From Bacteroidales bacterium UBA1794 (lineage in GTDB: Bacteria > Bacteroidota > Bacteroidia > Bacteroidales > Bacteroidaceae): DNA of 46,947 nt. The stretch covers positions 1 to 46,947 of the forward strand of contig DCFW01000009.1 of assembly GCA_002315435.1 (NCBI GenBank), in the 5' to 3' direction. Position numbers and translations under genes: made by a program. The notes beneath the pieces are model-generated. The model worked only from the letters and a program-made list of their open reading frames with translations. It was not told where the DNA came from and made no database searches. This document shows positions 8,989-18,549 of this stretch, one piece after another. The stretch's first letter is position 1, and every line of letters begins with the position of its first letter.

Positions 8989-11067
8989 TCAATCTGCAAA
9001 CACTAAGACACCCGCTACAGGTATATCGGCTGATCCGATCAATATTTTAGCACCTTTGGGCAATTGGAATGTATAATCCTTATCCGTGTAATTCATCACG
9101 ATCCCCATTCCGTTACGGTATTCAATGGTCACGCCATAAGGTAAGTCCATGACCGGTATATTCAATTCCTTATATAATTTAGAGAGCACGTTCGCTTCTA
9201 ATTCTCCATCCTTCGTGTCAACACCAACGTATGTAACAGTTCCTTTGCCTAAAGTGCGATGGGTTACAGCAGCCTTCCCTTTATAGAATTCACTGTCATA
9301 ACTTGCCCACACTTGTGTATCCTTACCGGGAATCAATATTTCTCCCCAAGTATTCCAGTCATAGTCTTTACTGTCAAAAGAGACTTTCCCCGGAGTTCTC
9401 CCATCTAACAACAGATCATAAAAATCAAGTTTGTCACCGGTTAGGCTTGAAATCATTCCACCAAAGGAAATTGCGGGTAACCTTCCATAACGATCCTTTT
9501 GAGCTGTTCGGCAAGTTAATACAAGGTTTCCTCCTTGTTCTACATATTTTCTCCAACGATCCACTAAAGCCTCATCGGCCAACTGATAGGCGGGTGCAAT
9601 CAATATCGGATAGTGTGAGAAATCTTTGCTCTCATCAATGATATCAACCGGAGCCCCAAATGATTTAAGAGTTTTATAGTAATGGTTGATATGGCGATCG
9701 GTGTCCCATAATTTATTTTGCTTTTGACGATCGATGCTCCAACTATTCTCAGGATTAAATAATATCGCAGCCTTTCTAGCGGTATAGTCCGTTGGTACAA
9801 CCGCTTTATCTTTAGCCGTCTTCCTCAGCGCAACAATCTCTTTCATAAACTGTTCATACTCGCGCCCACCCGGCAAAACGGTAGTTCCGTCTGTTCCTAC
9901 AATACCATTATGATACTGTTCCGTGCCATAAAGCGGCTGACGATATCTGTATGTGCACGCAAAATCACTACCTCCGGCAAACACACTCCATAACCAAAGT
10001 CTGATAGCTCCCGGTAGCGGTTGTGGATTAATGCTTCCCCAATTCACTTGTCCGGGCTGCAATTCCATCACCCCATATACGCCTGTTATCGGGCGAAAGA
10101 AATCATTGGCATAAGCGATTCGTAATGGATTGCCCACTCTGTAGCCACGATCACCGATACCATCGTCATCACCGTATACCATATAACGAGTATAAGAAAC
10201 AAAATCAAAATCTTTACTCTTACCTATATGTCCTGCGCTATAGTCAGGTATATAGTTGGAAGTGACCCACTGGTTCTGTGCATATTTTTTGATCAACAGA
10301 CATTGGTTGTTAAGGAAATCGGATGATTCCTTAGCGGCAAACCGTCTGTAATCAAGTATTTGATGATGGTTCATAAACATCAGACTCATTTGTGGAATGT
10401 TTATTTGATCAAATGAGGAATAAGTTTCACTCCAAAAAGAAGTTCCCCATGCATCATTAAGCTGACTGATGTTATTCTGATACCTATCACTTAAATAGTG
10501 ACGGAATTCTTTTTGAGCCGCATCATTGTAATCAAACTGAACAGCCGGCTCATTGTCCAACTGCCAGCCAACGATTCGAGAATCATTTCCATAATGTTGA
10601 GCCAATTTCTCAATCATCTTATAAGATAGTTCTCTATATAAAGGTGAAGAGAAAGACGCATGCTGTCTTGCTCCATGGTCTTGACTAAATCCTTTTTCAT
10701 CCTTCAGCAGAATCTCGGGGTATTTACGAGTCAACCAAATCGGAGGAGTAGCCGTACTTGTACACATGATCACTTTCAAATGATACTTGGCAGCCAATGC
10801 AACGGCTCTATCAAGCCAGGCAAAATCATACTTGCCTTCTTCGGGTTCCAGTTGAGCCCATGCAAACTCAGCGAAATGAGTAAACTCAAAACCCAGTTCA
10901 TGCATTTGTTTGAAATCACGTTCCCATTCAGATTCTTTCCAATGTTCAGGATAGTAATAAACGCCGGTCAATATCAGGTTCTTGTCATTGAACCACGGTT
11001 TCATTTTATTTGCTCCCCATGAAGGCAAGCAACAAATAAGAGAGAATAGTAAAAACAATTTTTTCAT
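8989..11067 (-). CDS. GH42 beta-galactosidase, secreted
   Basis: The 692-residue protein has a signal peptide (1-18) and a GH42 TIM barrel opening with GVYYYPEHWKESEWERDF. The acid/base glutamate is Glu173 in GWQLDNEP and the nucleophile is Glu335 in GVMELQPGQVNWG, both in the expected contexts. The trimerisation-like domain (about 420-610) and small C-terminal beta domain complete the usual length. It should remove beta-galactosyl units, in this setting probably from galactan side chains of rhamnogalacturonan-I. Its ATG overlaps the TGA of the upstream GH43 gene (ATGA), so the two are translationally coupled, and a strong hairpin follows directly. Confidence 0.92.
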   Translation of the reverse strand: MKKLFLLFSLICCLPSWGANKMKPWFNDKNLILTGVYYYPEHWKESEWERDFKQMHELGFEFTHFAEFAWAQLEPEEGKYDFAWLDRAVALAAKYHLKVIMCTSTATPPIWLTRKYPEILLKDEKGFSQDHGARQHASFSSPLYRELSYKMIEKLAQHYGNDSRIVGWQLDNEPAVQFDYNDAAQKEFRHYLSDRYQNNISQLNDAWGTSFWSETYSSFDQINIPQMSLMFMNHHQILDYRRFAAKESSDFLNNQCLLIKKYAQNQWVTSNYIPDYSAGHIGKSKDFDFVSYTRYMVYGDDDGIGDRGYRVGNPLRIAYANDFFRPITGVYGVMELQPGQVNWGSINPQPLPGAIRLWLWSVFAGGSDFACTYRYRQPLYGTEQYHNGIVGTDGTTVLPGGREYEQFMKEIVALRKTAKDKAVVPTDYTARKAAILFNPENSWSIDRQKQNKLWDTDRHINHYYKTLKSFGAPVDIIDESKDFSHYPILIAPAYQLADEALVDRWRKYVEQGGNLVLTCRTAQKDRYGRLPAISFGGMISSLTGDKLDFYDLLLDGRTPGKVSFDSKDYDWNTWGEILIPGKDTQVWASYDSEFYKGKAAVTHRTLGKGTVTYVGVDTKDGELEANVLSKLYKELNIPVMDLPYGVTIEYRNGMGIVMNYTDKDYTFQLPKGAKILIGSADIPVAGVLVFAD

Positions 11068-12014
11068 TGTGCATAGTATTTTAATAACGCTTTAAGATAT
11101 TTATTTTCAACGGTAAAGGCGGTTCCGTGACGTGTGCCTTGGGGGAAACTTATCGACTCGGATACATCCTCCCAATGTTCACGATCCAAAGAACGAACGG
11201 CTCCATATTTATGATCACGATATTTATCAAAATAGATATACATATACTTGCCGATGATCAAAGGCGAAGGTCCTTCTGCCCAATAGTTACCGGTAATAGG
11301 AGCAGACACTTCGGTAGGAAATCCTTGAGATAGATCATTTGTACGAGTAATGCGAAGATTCTTTTCCGGAGGATTTGAGTTTTCATTCTTTACCACCATT
11401 ATATAGTCCTTATTTGTATCCTGTATAATAGCAGCATCTATTGCAGAGAATTTGGGATCAAAGAAGATCTTTGTTTTCGAATAGGTAACAAAATCGGAGG
11501 TTGTTACATAATAGATACGGTGATTCCACTGCTTTTCACTTTTGCTGGTTGCCACATATGAATGCTTGCCGGGAATGGTAGTAGCCCAAATGATATAGAA
11601 GAGTTTGCTCTTTGAATCATAAAAGAGTTCCGGTGCCCAACAGTTTAAGGCTTTCGGTTCGTCCATCATCACAGGCAAAGCTTGCTGTTTGGACCAATGG
11701 ATCAAATCGTCGGAAGAGGCATAACCAATAATCCGGTCGTGCCAACTGCTTGTCCAAACCATATGAAACTTTTTATCGGGTCCCTGACAAACACTAGGAT
11801 CACGTATTAGCTTATCCTCACCTACTGTAGGATTCATGATGGCATTACCGCCATTGATCGCGGTCCACTTTAATCCATCATAGCTGTAAGCCAAATGTAA
11901 ACCGTCTTCACTGTTATTCATAAAATAGGAAAAAAGATATACTTTCTTTGATTGCGCTGTCAACACAGATAAAAGAATAAAGAATGAGAGGAATGCAAAA
12001 AATCTTTTCTTCAT
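11064..12014 (-). CDS. GH43-like glycosidase, secreted
   Basis: The 316-residue protein has a signal peptide (1-20, ending LTAQ) and one five-bladed propeller domain with no added binding module. The GH43 acidic residues are seen as Asp72 in LIRDPSV (base), Asp193 in SAIDAAII (pKa modulator) and Glu247 in YWAEGPSP (acid); CWAPELFY is the usual blade motif. GH43 enzymes cleave arabinose, xylose or galactose linkages; with GH42 downstream, an arabinose or galactose side chain of pectin is most likely (inference). It is first in a two-gene unit and diverges from the GH2 operon across 183 bp. A promoter-like TTTC-19-TATCTTTG lies just upstream. Confidence 0.85.
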   Translation of the reverse strand: MKKRFFAFLSFFILLSVLTAQSKKVYLFSYFMNNSEDGLHLAYSYDGLKWTAINGGNAIMNPTVGEDKLIRDPSVCQGPDKKFHMVWTSSWHDRIIGYASSDDLIHWSKQQALPVMMDEPKALNCWAPELFYDSKSKLFYIIWATTIPGKHSYVATSKSEKQWNHRIYYVTTSDFVTYSKTKIFFDPKFSAIDAAIIQDTNKDYIMVVKNENSNPPEKNLRITRTNDLSQGFPTEVSAPITGNYWAEGPSPLIIGKYMYIYFDKYRDHKYGAVRSLDREHWEDVSESISFPQGTRHGTAFTVENKYLKALLKYYAQ

Positions 12015-12040
12015 AATATCGGATACTTTAAATTATGACA

Positions 12041-12071
12041 CAAAGATAATCGTGATCGTAAAATAAAGAAA
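12041..12071 (-). promoter_or_regulatory. Promoter of the GH43-GH42 unit
   Basis: On the minus strand TTTC (12071-12068), 19 bases and TATCTTTG (12048-12041) match the Bacteroides -33/-7 pattern with one change in the -33 box. It lies 27 bases upstream of the GH43 start. Confidence 0.6.
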
Positions 12072-12164
12072 CATCAACGCATATATTTTGATAATTTTTA
12101 GTCGAAAGAATACAAAAATCTATTATTCTGTACATGATTACATGCACTCAAAGTGATTATAGCG

Positions 12165-12172
12165 TAATTTTG
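12165..12172 (+). promoter_or_regulatory. -7 box of the GH2-to-GH106 operon
   Basis: TAATTTTG matches TAnnTTTG and lies 25 bases upstream of the GH2 start. No good -33 box is seen, which suggests activator dependence. CATG repeats four bases apart at 12133-12144 and ATCAT/ATGAT half-sites at about 12176-12192 are possible but unproven operators in this 183-bp divergent region. Confidence 0.45.
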
Positions 12173-12197
12173 ACATCATTGATTTTATGATATTTAT

Positions 12198-15089
12198 ATG
12201 AAAAATTTTAGAAGAATAAATCTAATACTTGCTTCACTCATGCTTATGTCGGTGTTGTCTGTAGCACAGCAACGCATTGATCTATCCGGCAAGTGGAATT
12301 TTAAGATTGATAGAAAGGATGTAGGCAAAGAACAATCCTGGTATAAAAAGATTCTATGGGATGATTCCATTCATTTACCGGCTTCAATGCCTCAACAATT
12401 AAAAGGTGATGAGGTGTCCGTGTCTACCAAATGGACCGGCAGTTTATATGATAGTTCTTACTATTATAATCCATATCTAAAAATATACCGTCAGGAGAAT
12501 AATATAAAGTTTCCTTTCTTCCTCACACCTAATAAACATTATGTGGGAGTGGCATGGTATGAAAAGCAAATAACAATTACATCTATTAATAAGGACAAAC
12601 GTGTTACACTTTTCCTTGAAAGACCACATATACAAACGACAGTATGGATTAACGGTAAAGAGGTAGGAACGCAATATAGCCTTACTACTCCCCATGTCTA
12701 CGATATTTCTAAATTCGTAGAGAAGGAAACAAATACCATTACGATCCGAATAGACAATCGATTACATGATCCCTATAATGTAGGTCAGGACTCGCATAGT
12801 GTTACTGACCAAACACAGGGCAATTGGAATGGCATTGTCGGTAAAATGGAAGTCATAACCGAACCTTCCTTTTGGTTCGACGACTTACAAGTATACCCGG
12901 ACATCGCCAATCATCAAGCAAAGGTGGTGATGAAGATATACTCATTAGCTGATACAAAGTCCAAGATAAATATTGCTGCTGAAAGCTTCAATACCACTAC
13001 TTCAGACCGCCATCAAAAGGAACTCACTCTCTCTTTAAAGAAAGGAGAACAAGAGTTGGTGCAATACATTGATATGGGAAAGAATCCTCTGCTATGGAGC
13101 GAGTTCTCACCCGCCATGTACCGTTTAAAGGTAAAAATAACGAATGGTCAGGATTCCAATACAAAGGAAACAGACTTCGGTATGAGAGAGTTCTCAATAA
13201 AAGGAAAGTATTTTTACATAAACGGAACGAAGGTTGTACTTCGCGGAACCGTTGAGAACTGTGACTTTCCACTCACAGGATATGCTCCAATGGATGAAAA
13301 GTCTTGGGAAAGAGTATTCCGTATTTGCAAGAGCTTTGGACTAAACCACATGCGTTTCCATTCATATTGTCCTCCCGAAGCAGCATTTGAAGCAGCAGAT
13401 ATTGTTGGATTCTACTTACAGCCTGAAGGTCCAAGTTGGCCCAACCATGGCGTAAAGTTAGGTTATGGGCTGCCCATCGATACTTATCTGATGGATGAAA
13501 CAAAGCGAATGGATCAATTTTATGGTAACCACCCCTCCTTTTGTATGATGGCTTGCGGCAATGAGCCGGCAGGCAGATGGGTGGAATGGGTAAGCAAATT
13601 CGTTGATTATTGGAAAAGTACAGATTCAAGACATGTATACACGGGTGCATCCGTAGGAGGAAGTTGGCAGTGGCAACCTCACAATCAATATCATGTCAAA
13701 GCCGGAGCAAGAGGCGTTAACTGGCTGAATACTCGCCCGGAATCGGATAGTGACTTTAGAGACAAGATTGATACTGTATCTGCACCCTACGTGTCACATG
13801 AAACAGGACAATGGTGTGTTTATCCGGATTTCACGGAGATACCTAAATATACAGGAGTGAACAAAGCGAAAAACTTTGAAATATTCCGCGACTTGCTCAA
13901 AGAGAATAAGATGGCAGGATTAGATCATGACTTCATGATGGCTTCCGGAAAGCTCCAGGCACTCTGCTATAAAAACGAAATAGAAAAGATATTACGTACT
14001 CCCGGATATGCAGGTTTCCAACTATTGGCAATAAACGACTATTCAGGTCAGGGTACAGCCTTGGAAGGTGTACTGAATGTATTCTTTGAGGAAAAGGGCT
14101 ACATCAATGCACAACAATTCCGACGCTTTTGCAGTGAAACCGTACCGCTTGCCCGCATGCCTAAATTTGTTTATACAAACAATGAAACTCTAACAGCCGA
14201 CATTGAAGTGGCTCATTTCGGAGCAGCACCGTTAAAGAATGCAACCACTACTTATGAAATAAAAGACAAAAGCGGAAAAATGTATCAACAGGGAGTCCTT
14301 AGTAATAAGGATATACCTATCGGTAACTGCTATTCGTTAGGAACGGTACAATTTTCACTAAAAGGAATTACTCAAGCAACAAAACTTAATCTTGAAATTA
14401 AGATTTCAGGATGTGATGCCACAAATGATTGGGACTTTTGGGTATATCCGGAGAGAGTAAACATCGAAAAGAAAGATATATACGTAACCGACAGTTTGGA
14501 TGCAATCGCATTGCAGAAACTAAAGGATGGAGGCAAGGTTTTAATCATTGCCAATGGAAAAGTTTCTTATGGCAAGGATATCAAACAATATTTTCAACCG
14601 GTATTTTGGAATACATCCTGGTTCAAAATGCGTCCGCCGCATACACTGGGCATACTCACAAATCAAGATCATCCGCTCTATAACGAATTCCCTACTGAAT
14701 ACCACAGCAACTTGCAGTGGTGGGAATTACTCAATAAGGCACAAGTCATGCAATTCAGCGAATTCCCCAGTGACTTTCAGCCATTGGTACAAAACATTGA
14801 TACCTGGTTTATTAACAGAAAGATCGGAATGCTCTTCGAAGCGAACGTACTGAACGGACGATTAATCATGACAAGTATGGACTTAACCAGTGATCCTGAA
14901 AGGCGTATTGTTGCAAGACAATTGTACAAATCCGTCATTGATTATATGAACACTGATAAATTCCGCCCGAAAGATACAGTGACACCCGAAATGATAAATC
15001 ATCTCTTTACCAGGCAAGCACCTTCTGTGAATATGTTCACCAACGATTCACCTGACGAATTGAAACCTGTAAAGAAACTAGGAAGATAA
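12198..15089 (+). CDS. GH2 family glycosidase, secreted
   Basis: The 963-residue protein has a signal peptide (1-23), a sugar-binding jelly-roll (about 25-220), an immunoglobulin-like domain (about 225-330), a TIM barrel (about 335-650) and a long C-terminal part. Glu456 in MACGNEP is the acid/base and Glu535 in SHETGQW is the probable nucleophile. The loop DSHSVTDQTQGNWNGIVG is typical of GH2 jelly-rolls. GH2 enzymes act on beta-galactosides, glucuronides, mannosides or alpha-arabinosides; beta-galactosidase or beta-glucuronidase action on pectin side chains fits best here, by inference. The C-terminal 300 residues (about 660-963) are longer than in standard LacZ and unassigned. It leads a six-gene plus-strand operon; the next gene starts 26 bases on. 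Confidence 0.87.
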   Translation: MKNFRRINLILASLMLMSVLSVAQQRIDLSGKWNFKIDRKDVGKEQSWYKKILWDDSIHLPASMPQQLKGDEVSVSTKWTGSLYDSSYYYNPYLKIYRQENNIKFPFFLTPNKHYVGVAWYEKQITITSINKDKRVTLFLERPHIQTTVWINGKEVGTQYSLTTPHVYDISKFVEKETNTITIRIDNRLHDPYNVGQDSHSVTDQTQGNWNGIVGKMEVITEPSFWFDDLQVYPDIANHQAKVVMKIYSLADTKSKINIAAESFNTTTSDRHQKELTLSLKKGEQELVQYIDMGKNPLLWSEFSPAMYRLKVKITNGQDSNTKETDFGMREFSIKGKYFYINGTKVVLRGTVENCDFPLTGYAPMDEKSWERVFRICKSFGLNHMRFHSYCPPEAAFEAADIVGFYLQPEGPSWPNHGVKLGYGLPIDTYLMDETKRMDQFYGNHPSFCMMACGNEPAGRWVEWVSKFVDYWKSTDSRHVYTGASVGGSWQWQPHNQYHVKAGARGVNWLNTRPESDSDFRDKIDTVSAPYVSHETGQWCVYPDFTEIPKYTGVNKAKNFEIFRDLLKENKMAGLDHDFMMASGKLQALCYKNEIEKILRTPGYAGFQLLAINDYSGQGTALEGVLNVFFEEKGYINAQQFRRFCSETVPLARMPKFVYTNNETLTADIEVAHFGAAPLKNATTTYEIKDKSGKMYQQGVLSNKDIPIGNCYSLGTVQFSLKGITQATKLNLEIKISGCDATNDWDFWVYPERVNIEKKDIYVTDSLDAIALQKLKDGGKVLIIANGKVSYGKDIKQYFQPVFWNTSWFKMRPPHTLGILTNQDHPLYNEFPTEYHSNLQWWELLNKAQVMQFSEFPSDFQPLVQNIDTWFINRKIGMLFEANVLNGRLIMTSMDLTSDPERRIVARQLYKSVIDYMNTDKFRPKDTVTPEMINHLFTRQAPSVNMFTNDSPDELKPVKKLGR

Positions 15090-15115
15090 TAACTAACAAC
15101 TAAGTAAGATATACA

Positions 15116-16393
15116 ATGAATATCAAAAGAACTACATTCCTCGCAATAAACTTGTGTATTGCCTTTAACACCTTCGCACAAAAGACAGATTATTCTTTTG
15201 GCTTTGATAACGCGAAGGGTTCATCAAAAGATGCAATCAGCATCACCAATAAAGCTATATATAATACTCACTCCGGGTACGGTTATGATTTGTTACCTGC
15301 TCCAAAGGGAAATGCTCCTTTCTACTTTTCAGTGAATGAGCCCGATGGAAATTATCTTGTAACAATCACCTTAGGCTCAAAAAACAAGGCTGGAAGTACC
15401 ACCGTGCGAGGTGAATCGCGCAGACTTTTCTATGAGAATATACCAACTAACAAAGGTGAGTTCAAGACTGTATCATTCGTAATTAACAAACGAGACACAA
15501 AGATAAGCGATGGCGTTTATGTAAAAATAAAGAAAAGAGAAGAGCATAAATTGAATTGGGACGACAAGCTTACGCTTGAATTTAATGGAGAGGCTCCATG
15601 TGTTGCAGCGGTTAACATCAAAAAGGTGAATAATGTAACAACTCTATTCCTATGCGGAAACTCAACGGTTGTAGACCAAGATAATGAGCCATGGGCTAGC
15701 TGGGGGCAAATGATTCCCCGATTCTTTGATGAGAACATCTGTGTGGCCAATTATGCTGAATCAGGAGAGACCGCTAGTACTTTCCTGGCTGTGGGACGCT
15801 ATGCAAAGGCTCTTACTCAAATGAAGCCCGGTGACTATGTATTCATGGAGTTCGGGCATAATGACCAAAAGCAACGTGGTAAGAATGCCGGACCTTATAA
15901 GAATTTCTGGGACAGTCTTACTGAGTTTGTACGGTTGGCTCGCGAAAAAGGAGCTACTCCCGTATTTGTAACACCTACTCAACGTCGTACTTTCGTCAAT
16001 GGAAAAATAAAAGACTCACATGGAGAATATCCACAAGCAATACGTAATCTTGCAGAAAGACTGGATGTACAGGTTATCGATTTAAACGAGATGACACGTA
16101 CTTTGTATGAAGCCTTAGGCGAAGAAAACTCCGTAAAAGCCTTTGTACATTATCCGGCTAATACCTATCCAAACCAAAAAGAAGCTCTGGCAGACAATAC
16201 TCATTTTAATCCTTACGGTGCTTATCAAATAGCCAAATGTGTAATTGAGGGCATGAAAAGACTCTCTTTACCCATCGTACAAGACTTACGTAAAGATTAC
16301 CATGCATATGATCCTGCACATCCCGATGACCTTAAATCATTCCATTGGAACAATAGTCCCTTCACCGAAATAGAGAAACCTGATGGAAACTAA
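15116..16393 (+). CDS. CE12-type rhamnogalacturonan acetylesterase
   Basis: This 425-residue SGNH hydrolase has a signal peptide (1-21), an extra beta-rich N-terminal domain (about 25-170), and then the catalytic domain. Block I is CGNSTVVDQ with nucleophile Ser183 (GNS where many enzymes have GDS). GHND at 247-250 is block III, and DNTHF gives the Asp360/His363 pair. The domain matches the rhamnogalacturonan acetylesterase (YxiM/RhgT-like, CE12) group, which removes acetyl groups from pectin backbones and exposes them to GH28 enzymes. It lies directly before a GH28 gene whose start overlaps its end by 11 bases, strong support for joint action. The N-terminal domain could be carbohydrate-binding, but I cannot name it. 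Confidence 0.88.
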   Translation: MNIKRTTFLAINLCIAFNTFAQKTDYSFGFDNAKGSSKDAISITNKAIYNTHSGYGYDLLPAPKGNAPFYFSVNEPDGNYLVTITLGSKNKAGSTTVRGESRRLFYENIPTNKGEFKTVSFVINKRDTKISDGVYVKIKKREEHKLNWDDKLTLEFNGEAPCVAAVNIKKVNNVTTLFLCGNSTVVDQDNEPWASWGQMIPRFFDENICVANYAESGETASTFLAVGRYAKALTQMKPGDYVFMEFGHNDQKQRGKNAGPYKNFWDSLTEFVRLAREKGATPVFVTPTQRRTFVNGKIKDSHGEYPQAIRNLAERLDVQVIDLNEMTRTLYEALGEENSVKAFVHYPANTYPNQKEALADNTHFNPYGAYQIAKCVIEGMKRLSLPIVQDLRKDYHAYDPAHPDDLKSFHWNNSPFTEIEKPDGN

Positions 16394-17879
16394 AAGCAAA
16401 GAAATGATACGAAAATACGTTATATCCGCCTTTATTTTTACTTTATTACTTAGTTGCAGCACAAACAGGAGCAGTATTCCAACCTTTAGTTGGAATACGA
16501 AAGCAAACACGCCTGACTTAAGCTGGGCAAAAGATGTAGGCGCCAAGAGCTATCCCACTAAGAAGAATATCATCAATGCCTGTGACTATGGCGCAATCGG
16601 TGATGGAAGTTCAAAGAACACTTTGGCCATACAAAAAGCGATAGATGCCTGTGAGAAAGCCGGAGGCGGACAAGTGATACTCAACAAAGGAAAGTACCTG
16701 ACCGGTGGTCTCTTCATCAAGAGCAATGTGGATCTACATATCAGCAAAGGGGTGATGTTGCTTGCCAGTGAAGACATCAATGATTATCCTGAATTCCCGA
16801 CCAGAGTTGCCGGCATTGAGATGACATGGCCTAGTGCGGTGATCAATATCATCAATCAAAAGAATGCATCTTTAAGCGGTAAAGGTGAAATAGACTGTCG
16901 CGGTAAAGTCTTTTGGGACAAATACTGGGCTATGCGGAAAGAATATGAGAAGAAGGATCTCAGGTGGATCATCGATTATGATTGCAAGAGAGTAAGAGGT
17001 ATTCTCGTATCCAACAGTTCGGATGTGACATTAAAGGATTTCACACTTATCCGTACAGGATTCTGGGGTACACAAATATTATATTCGGATCATTGCACCA
17101 TCAGCGGACTGACTATCAACAACAATGTTGGAGGACATGGACCTAGTACGGACGGTATCGACATTGATTCGTCAACGCGTATACTGATAGAGAAATGCGA
17201 TATTGATTGTAATGATGATAACATCTGCATTAAATCCGGTAGGGATGCCGATGGACTAAGAGTGAATCGCCCTACAGAATATGTTGTGATACGCGATTGT
17301 AAAGCGCGAAAGGGAGCCGGGTTGATAACCTGTGGTAGTGAAACATCAGGATCAATACGCAATATATTAGGTTATAATTTAGAGGCTGTCGGGAATGCCT
17401 CCATCTTACGTTTAAAATCAGCATTGAATCGTGGAGGAGTTGTTGAGAACATTTATATGGATGGAGTCAAAGGCAGTAACATCGGGACTGTATTTGCAGC
17501 TGATCTTAATTGGAATCCCAGCTACAGTTATAGTACATTACCTCCTGAATACAAAGACAAGCCATTGCCGAACCATTGGGTTGCAATGCTCACTCCCGTA
17601 TCTCCCAAGGAGAAAGGGTATCCCTATTTCAGGAACGTATACATGTCAAACGTGAAAGCTGATAGTTGCAAACAATTTATTTCGGCATCGGGTTGGAGTG
17701 ATTCTCTTCGTTTGAAAGATTTTCATTTCTATAACATTAATGTGTCCGCAGAGAAAGTAGGAAATATTAATTTTACCGAGGGCTTTACTCTCAAGAATAT
17801 CAAAATAAAGACGGAGAAGAATGCCAAGCTTGTAGTAAAAAACAATAACAGATTATCAGAGAATATCAAGTATGAATAA
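16383..17879 (+). CDS. GH28 family pectin hydrolase, lipoprotein
   Basis: The 498-residue protein has a lipobox LLSC with Cys25, so it is probably membrane-anchored. A parallel beta-helix follows. GH28 residues are Asp257 in STDGIDID, the Asp278/Asp279 pair in CNDDNICIKSG, and Arg343/Lys345 in LRLKSA. The usual GHG histidine block reads GAG (311-313), as in GH28 members other than classic polygalacturonases, for example rhamnogalacturonan hydrolases. With CE12 and GH106 in the same operon, the galacturonosyl-rhamnose bond is the best guess. An alternative start at 16404 (MIRKYVIS) gives a more standard signal peptide; both are in frame. It overlaps both neighbouring genes by about ten bases. 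Confidence 0.87.
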   Translation: METKSKEMIRKYVISAFIFTLLLSCSTNRSSIPTFSWNTKANTPDLSWAKDVGAKSYPTKKNIINACDYGAIGDGSSKNTLAIQKAIDACEKAGGGQVILNKGKYLTGGLFIKSNVDLHISKGVMLLASEDINDYPEFPTRVAGIEMTWPSAVINIINQKNASLSGKGEIDCRGKVFWDKYWAMRKEYEKKDLRWIIDYDCKRVRGILVSNSSDVTLKDFTLIRTGFWGTQILYSDHCTISGLTINNNVGGHGPSTDGIDIDSSTRILIEKCDIDCNDDNICIKSGRDADGLRVNRPTEYVVIRDCKARKGAGLITCGSETSGSIRNILGYNLEAVGNASILRLKSALNRGGVVENIYMDGVKGSNIGTVFAADLNWNPSYSYSTLPPEYKDKPLPNHWVAMLTPVSPKEKGYPYFRNVYMSNVKADSCKQFISASGWSDSLRLKDFHFYNINVSAEKVGNINFTEGFTLKNIKIKTEKNAKLVVKNNNRLSENIKYE

Positions 17880-18549
17880 AGTTTGCATTGCCATTTTCTT
17901 TCTATCCGTACTGGGATTCTCTACAGCATTTGCCGGTGGAGAAATACACGGAACGTTGCGTTTGGGACTAACCAACGGTTCTGAAAGTAAATGGATGGGT
18001 GATCTCAAAAGCATTAAACAGAAAGATCAAAAAGGACAAGGCACATACAAGTTACAGGATCCTATAATAGGCAAAGGCAATATCACATTAAGAATAGCTG
18101 ATCTTGCAGACAGCGAAGGCTACATCCTGGAAATCACTCCGGAAAACATTCCGGACCATACATCTTTGAGTTGGGCTTTCGGTGGATGCGAAGGGAATTC
18201 TGCACCGTTCGCTATCAACAATGTGATAAAACCGATAGACTGTAAGGATGTTGTATATAGCGTGGAAGGCAATGCTTTCACAGCTTATTACGGAACAAGC
18301 CTTCATTTGAAAGTGGTGATGGGAGTAATGCCTCAAGGAAGCGAAGTGCGCTTAAGTAACGGCGAAGCACAACAAACGCCGCTATCGCTCTTCAATTCAG
18401 GGAAAAAGACATTCGCACCTGTTTTATCTGCAATGCGTGAACTGCATAATGGAGAAAAATTATATATTTGCATGTATGTTCAGAATGCAAAGGCTGATTA
18501 CAACTATTACTTGCTGCCTGAGCTTTTTGCTAAAACGTTCAAACCATGA
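17872..18549 (+). CDS. Secreted DUF4450-like protein of unknown function
   Basis: The 225-residue protein has a signal peptide (1-21, ending AFA-GG) and no further membrane segment or lipobox. It is beta-rich. The stretch from LRLGLTNGSESKW to WAFGGCEGNS resembles by memory the N-terminal domain of DUF4450 proteins, which in other Bacteroides pectin clusters are much longer; this assignment is tentative. No catalytic motif is seen. Its start overlaps the upstream GH28 stop by eight bases and its end overlaps the next GH28 start by four (ATGA), so it is made together with two pectin hydrolases. A binding or accessory role on rhamnogalacturonan fragments is an inference. Confidence 0.75.
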   Translation: MNKVCIAIFFLSVLGFSTAFAGGEIHGTLRLGLTNGSESKWMGDLKSIKQKDQKGQGTYKLQDPIIGKGNITLRIADLADSEGYILEITPENIPDHTSLSWAFGGCEGNSAPFAINNVIKPIDCKDVVYSVEGNAFTAYYGTSLHLKVVMGVMPQGSEVRLSNGEAQQTPLSLFNSGKKTFAPVLSAMRELHNGEKLYICMYVQNAKADYNYYLLPELFAKTFKP

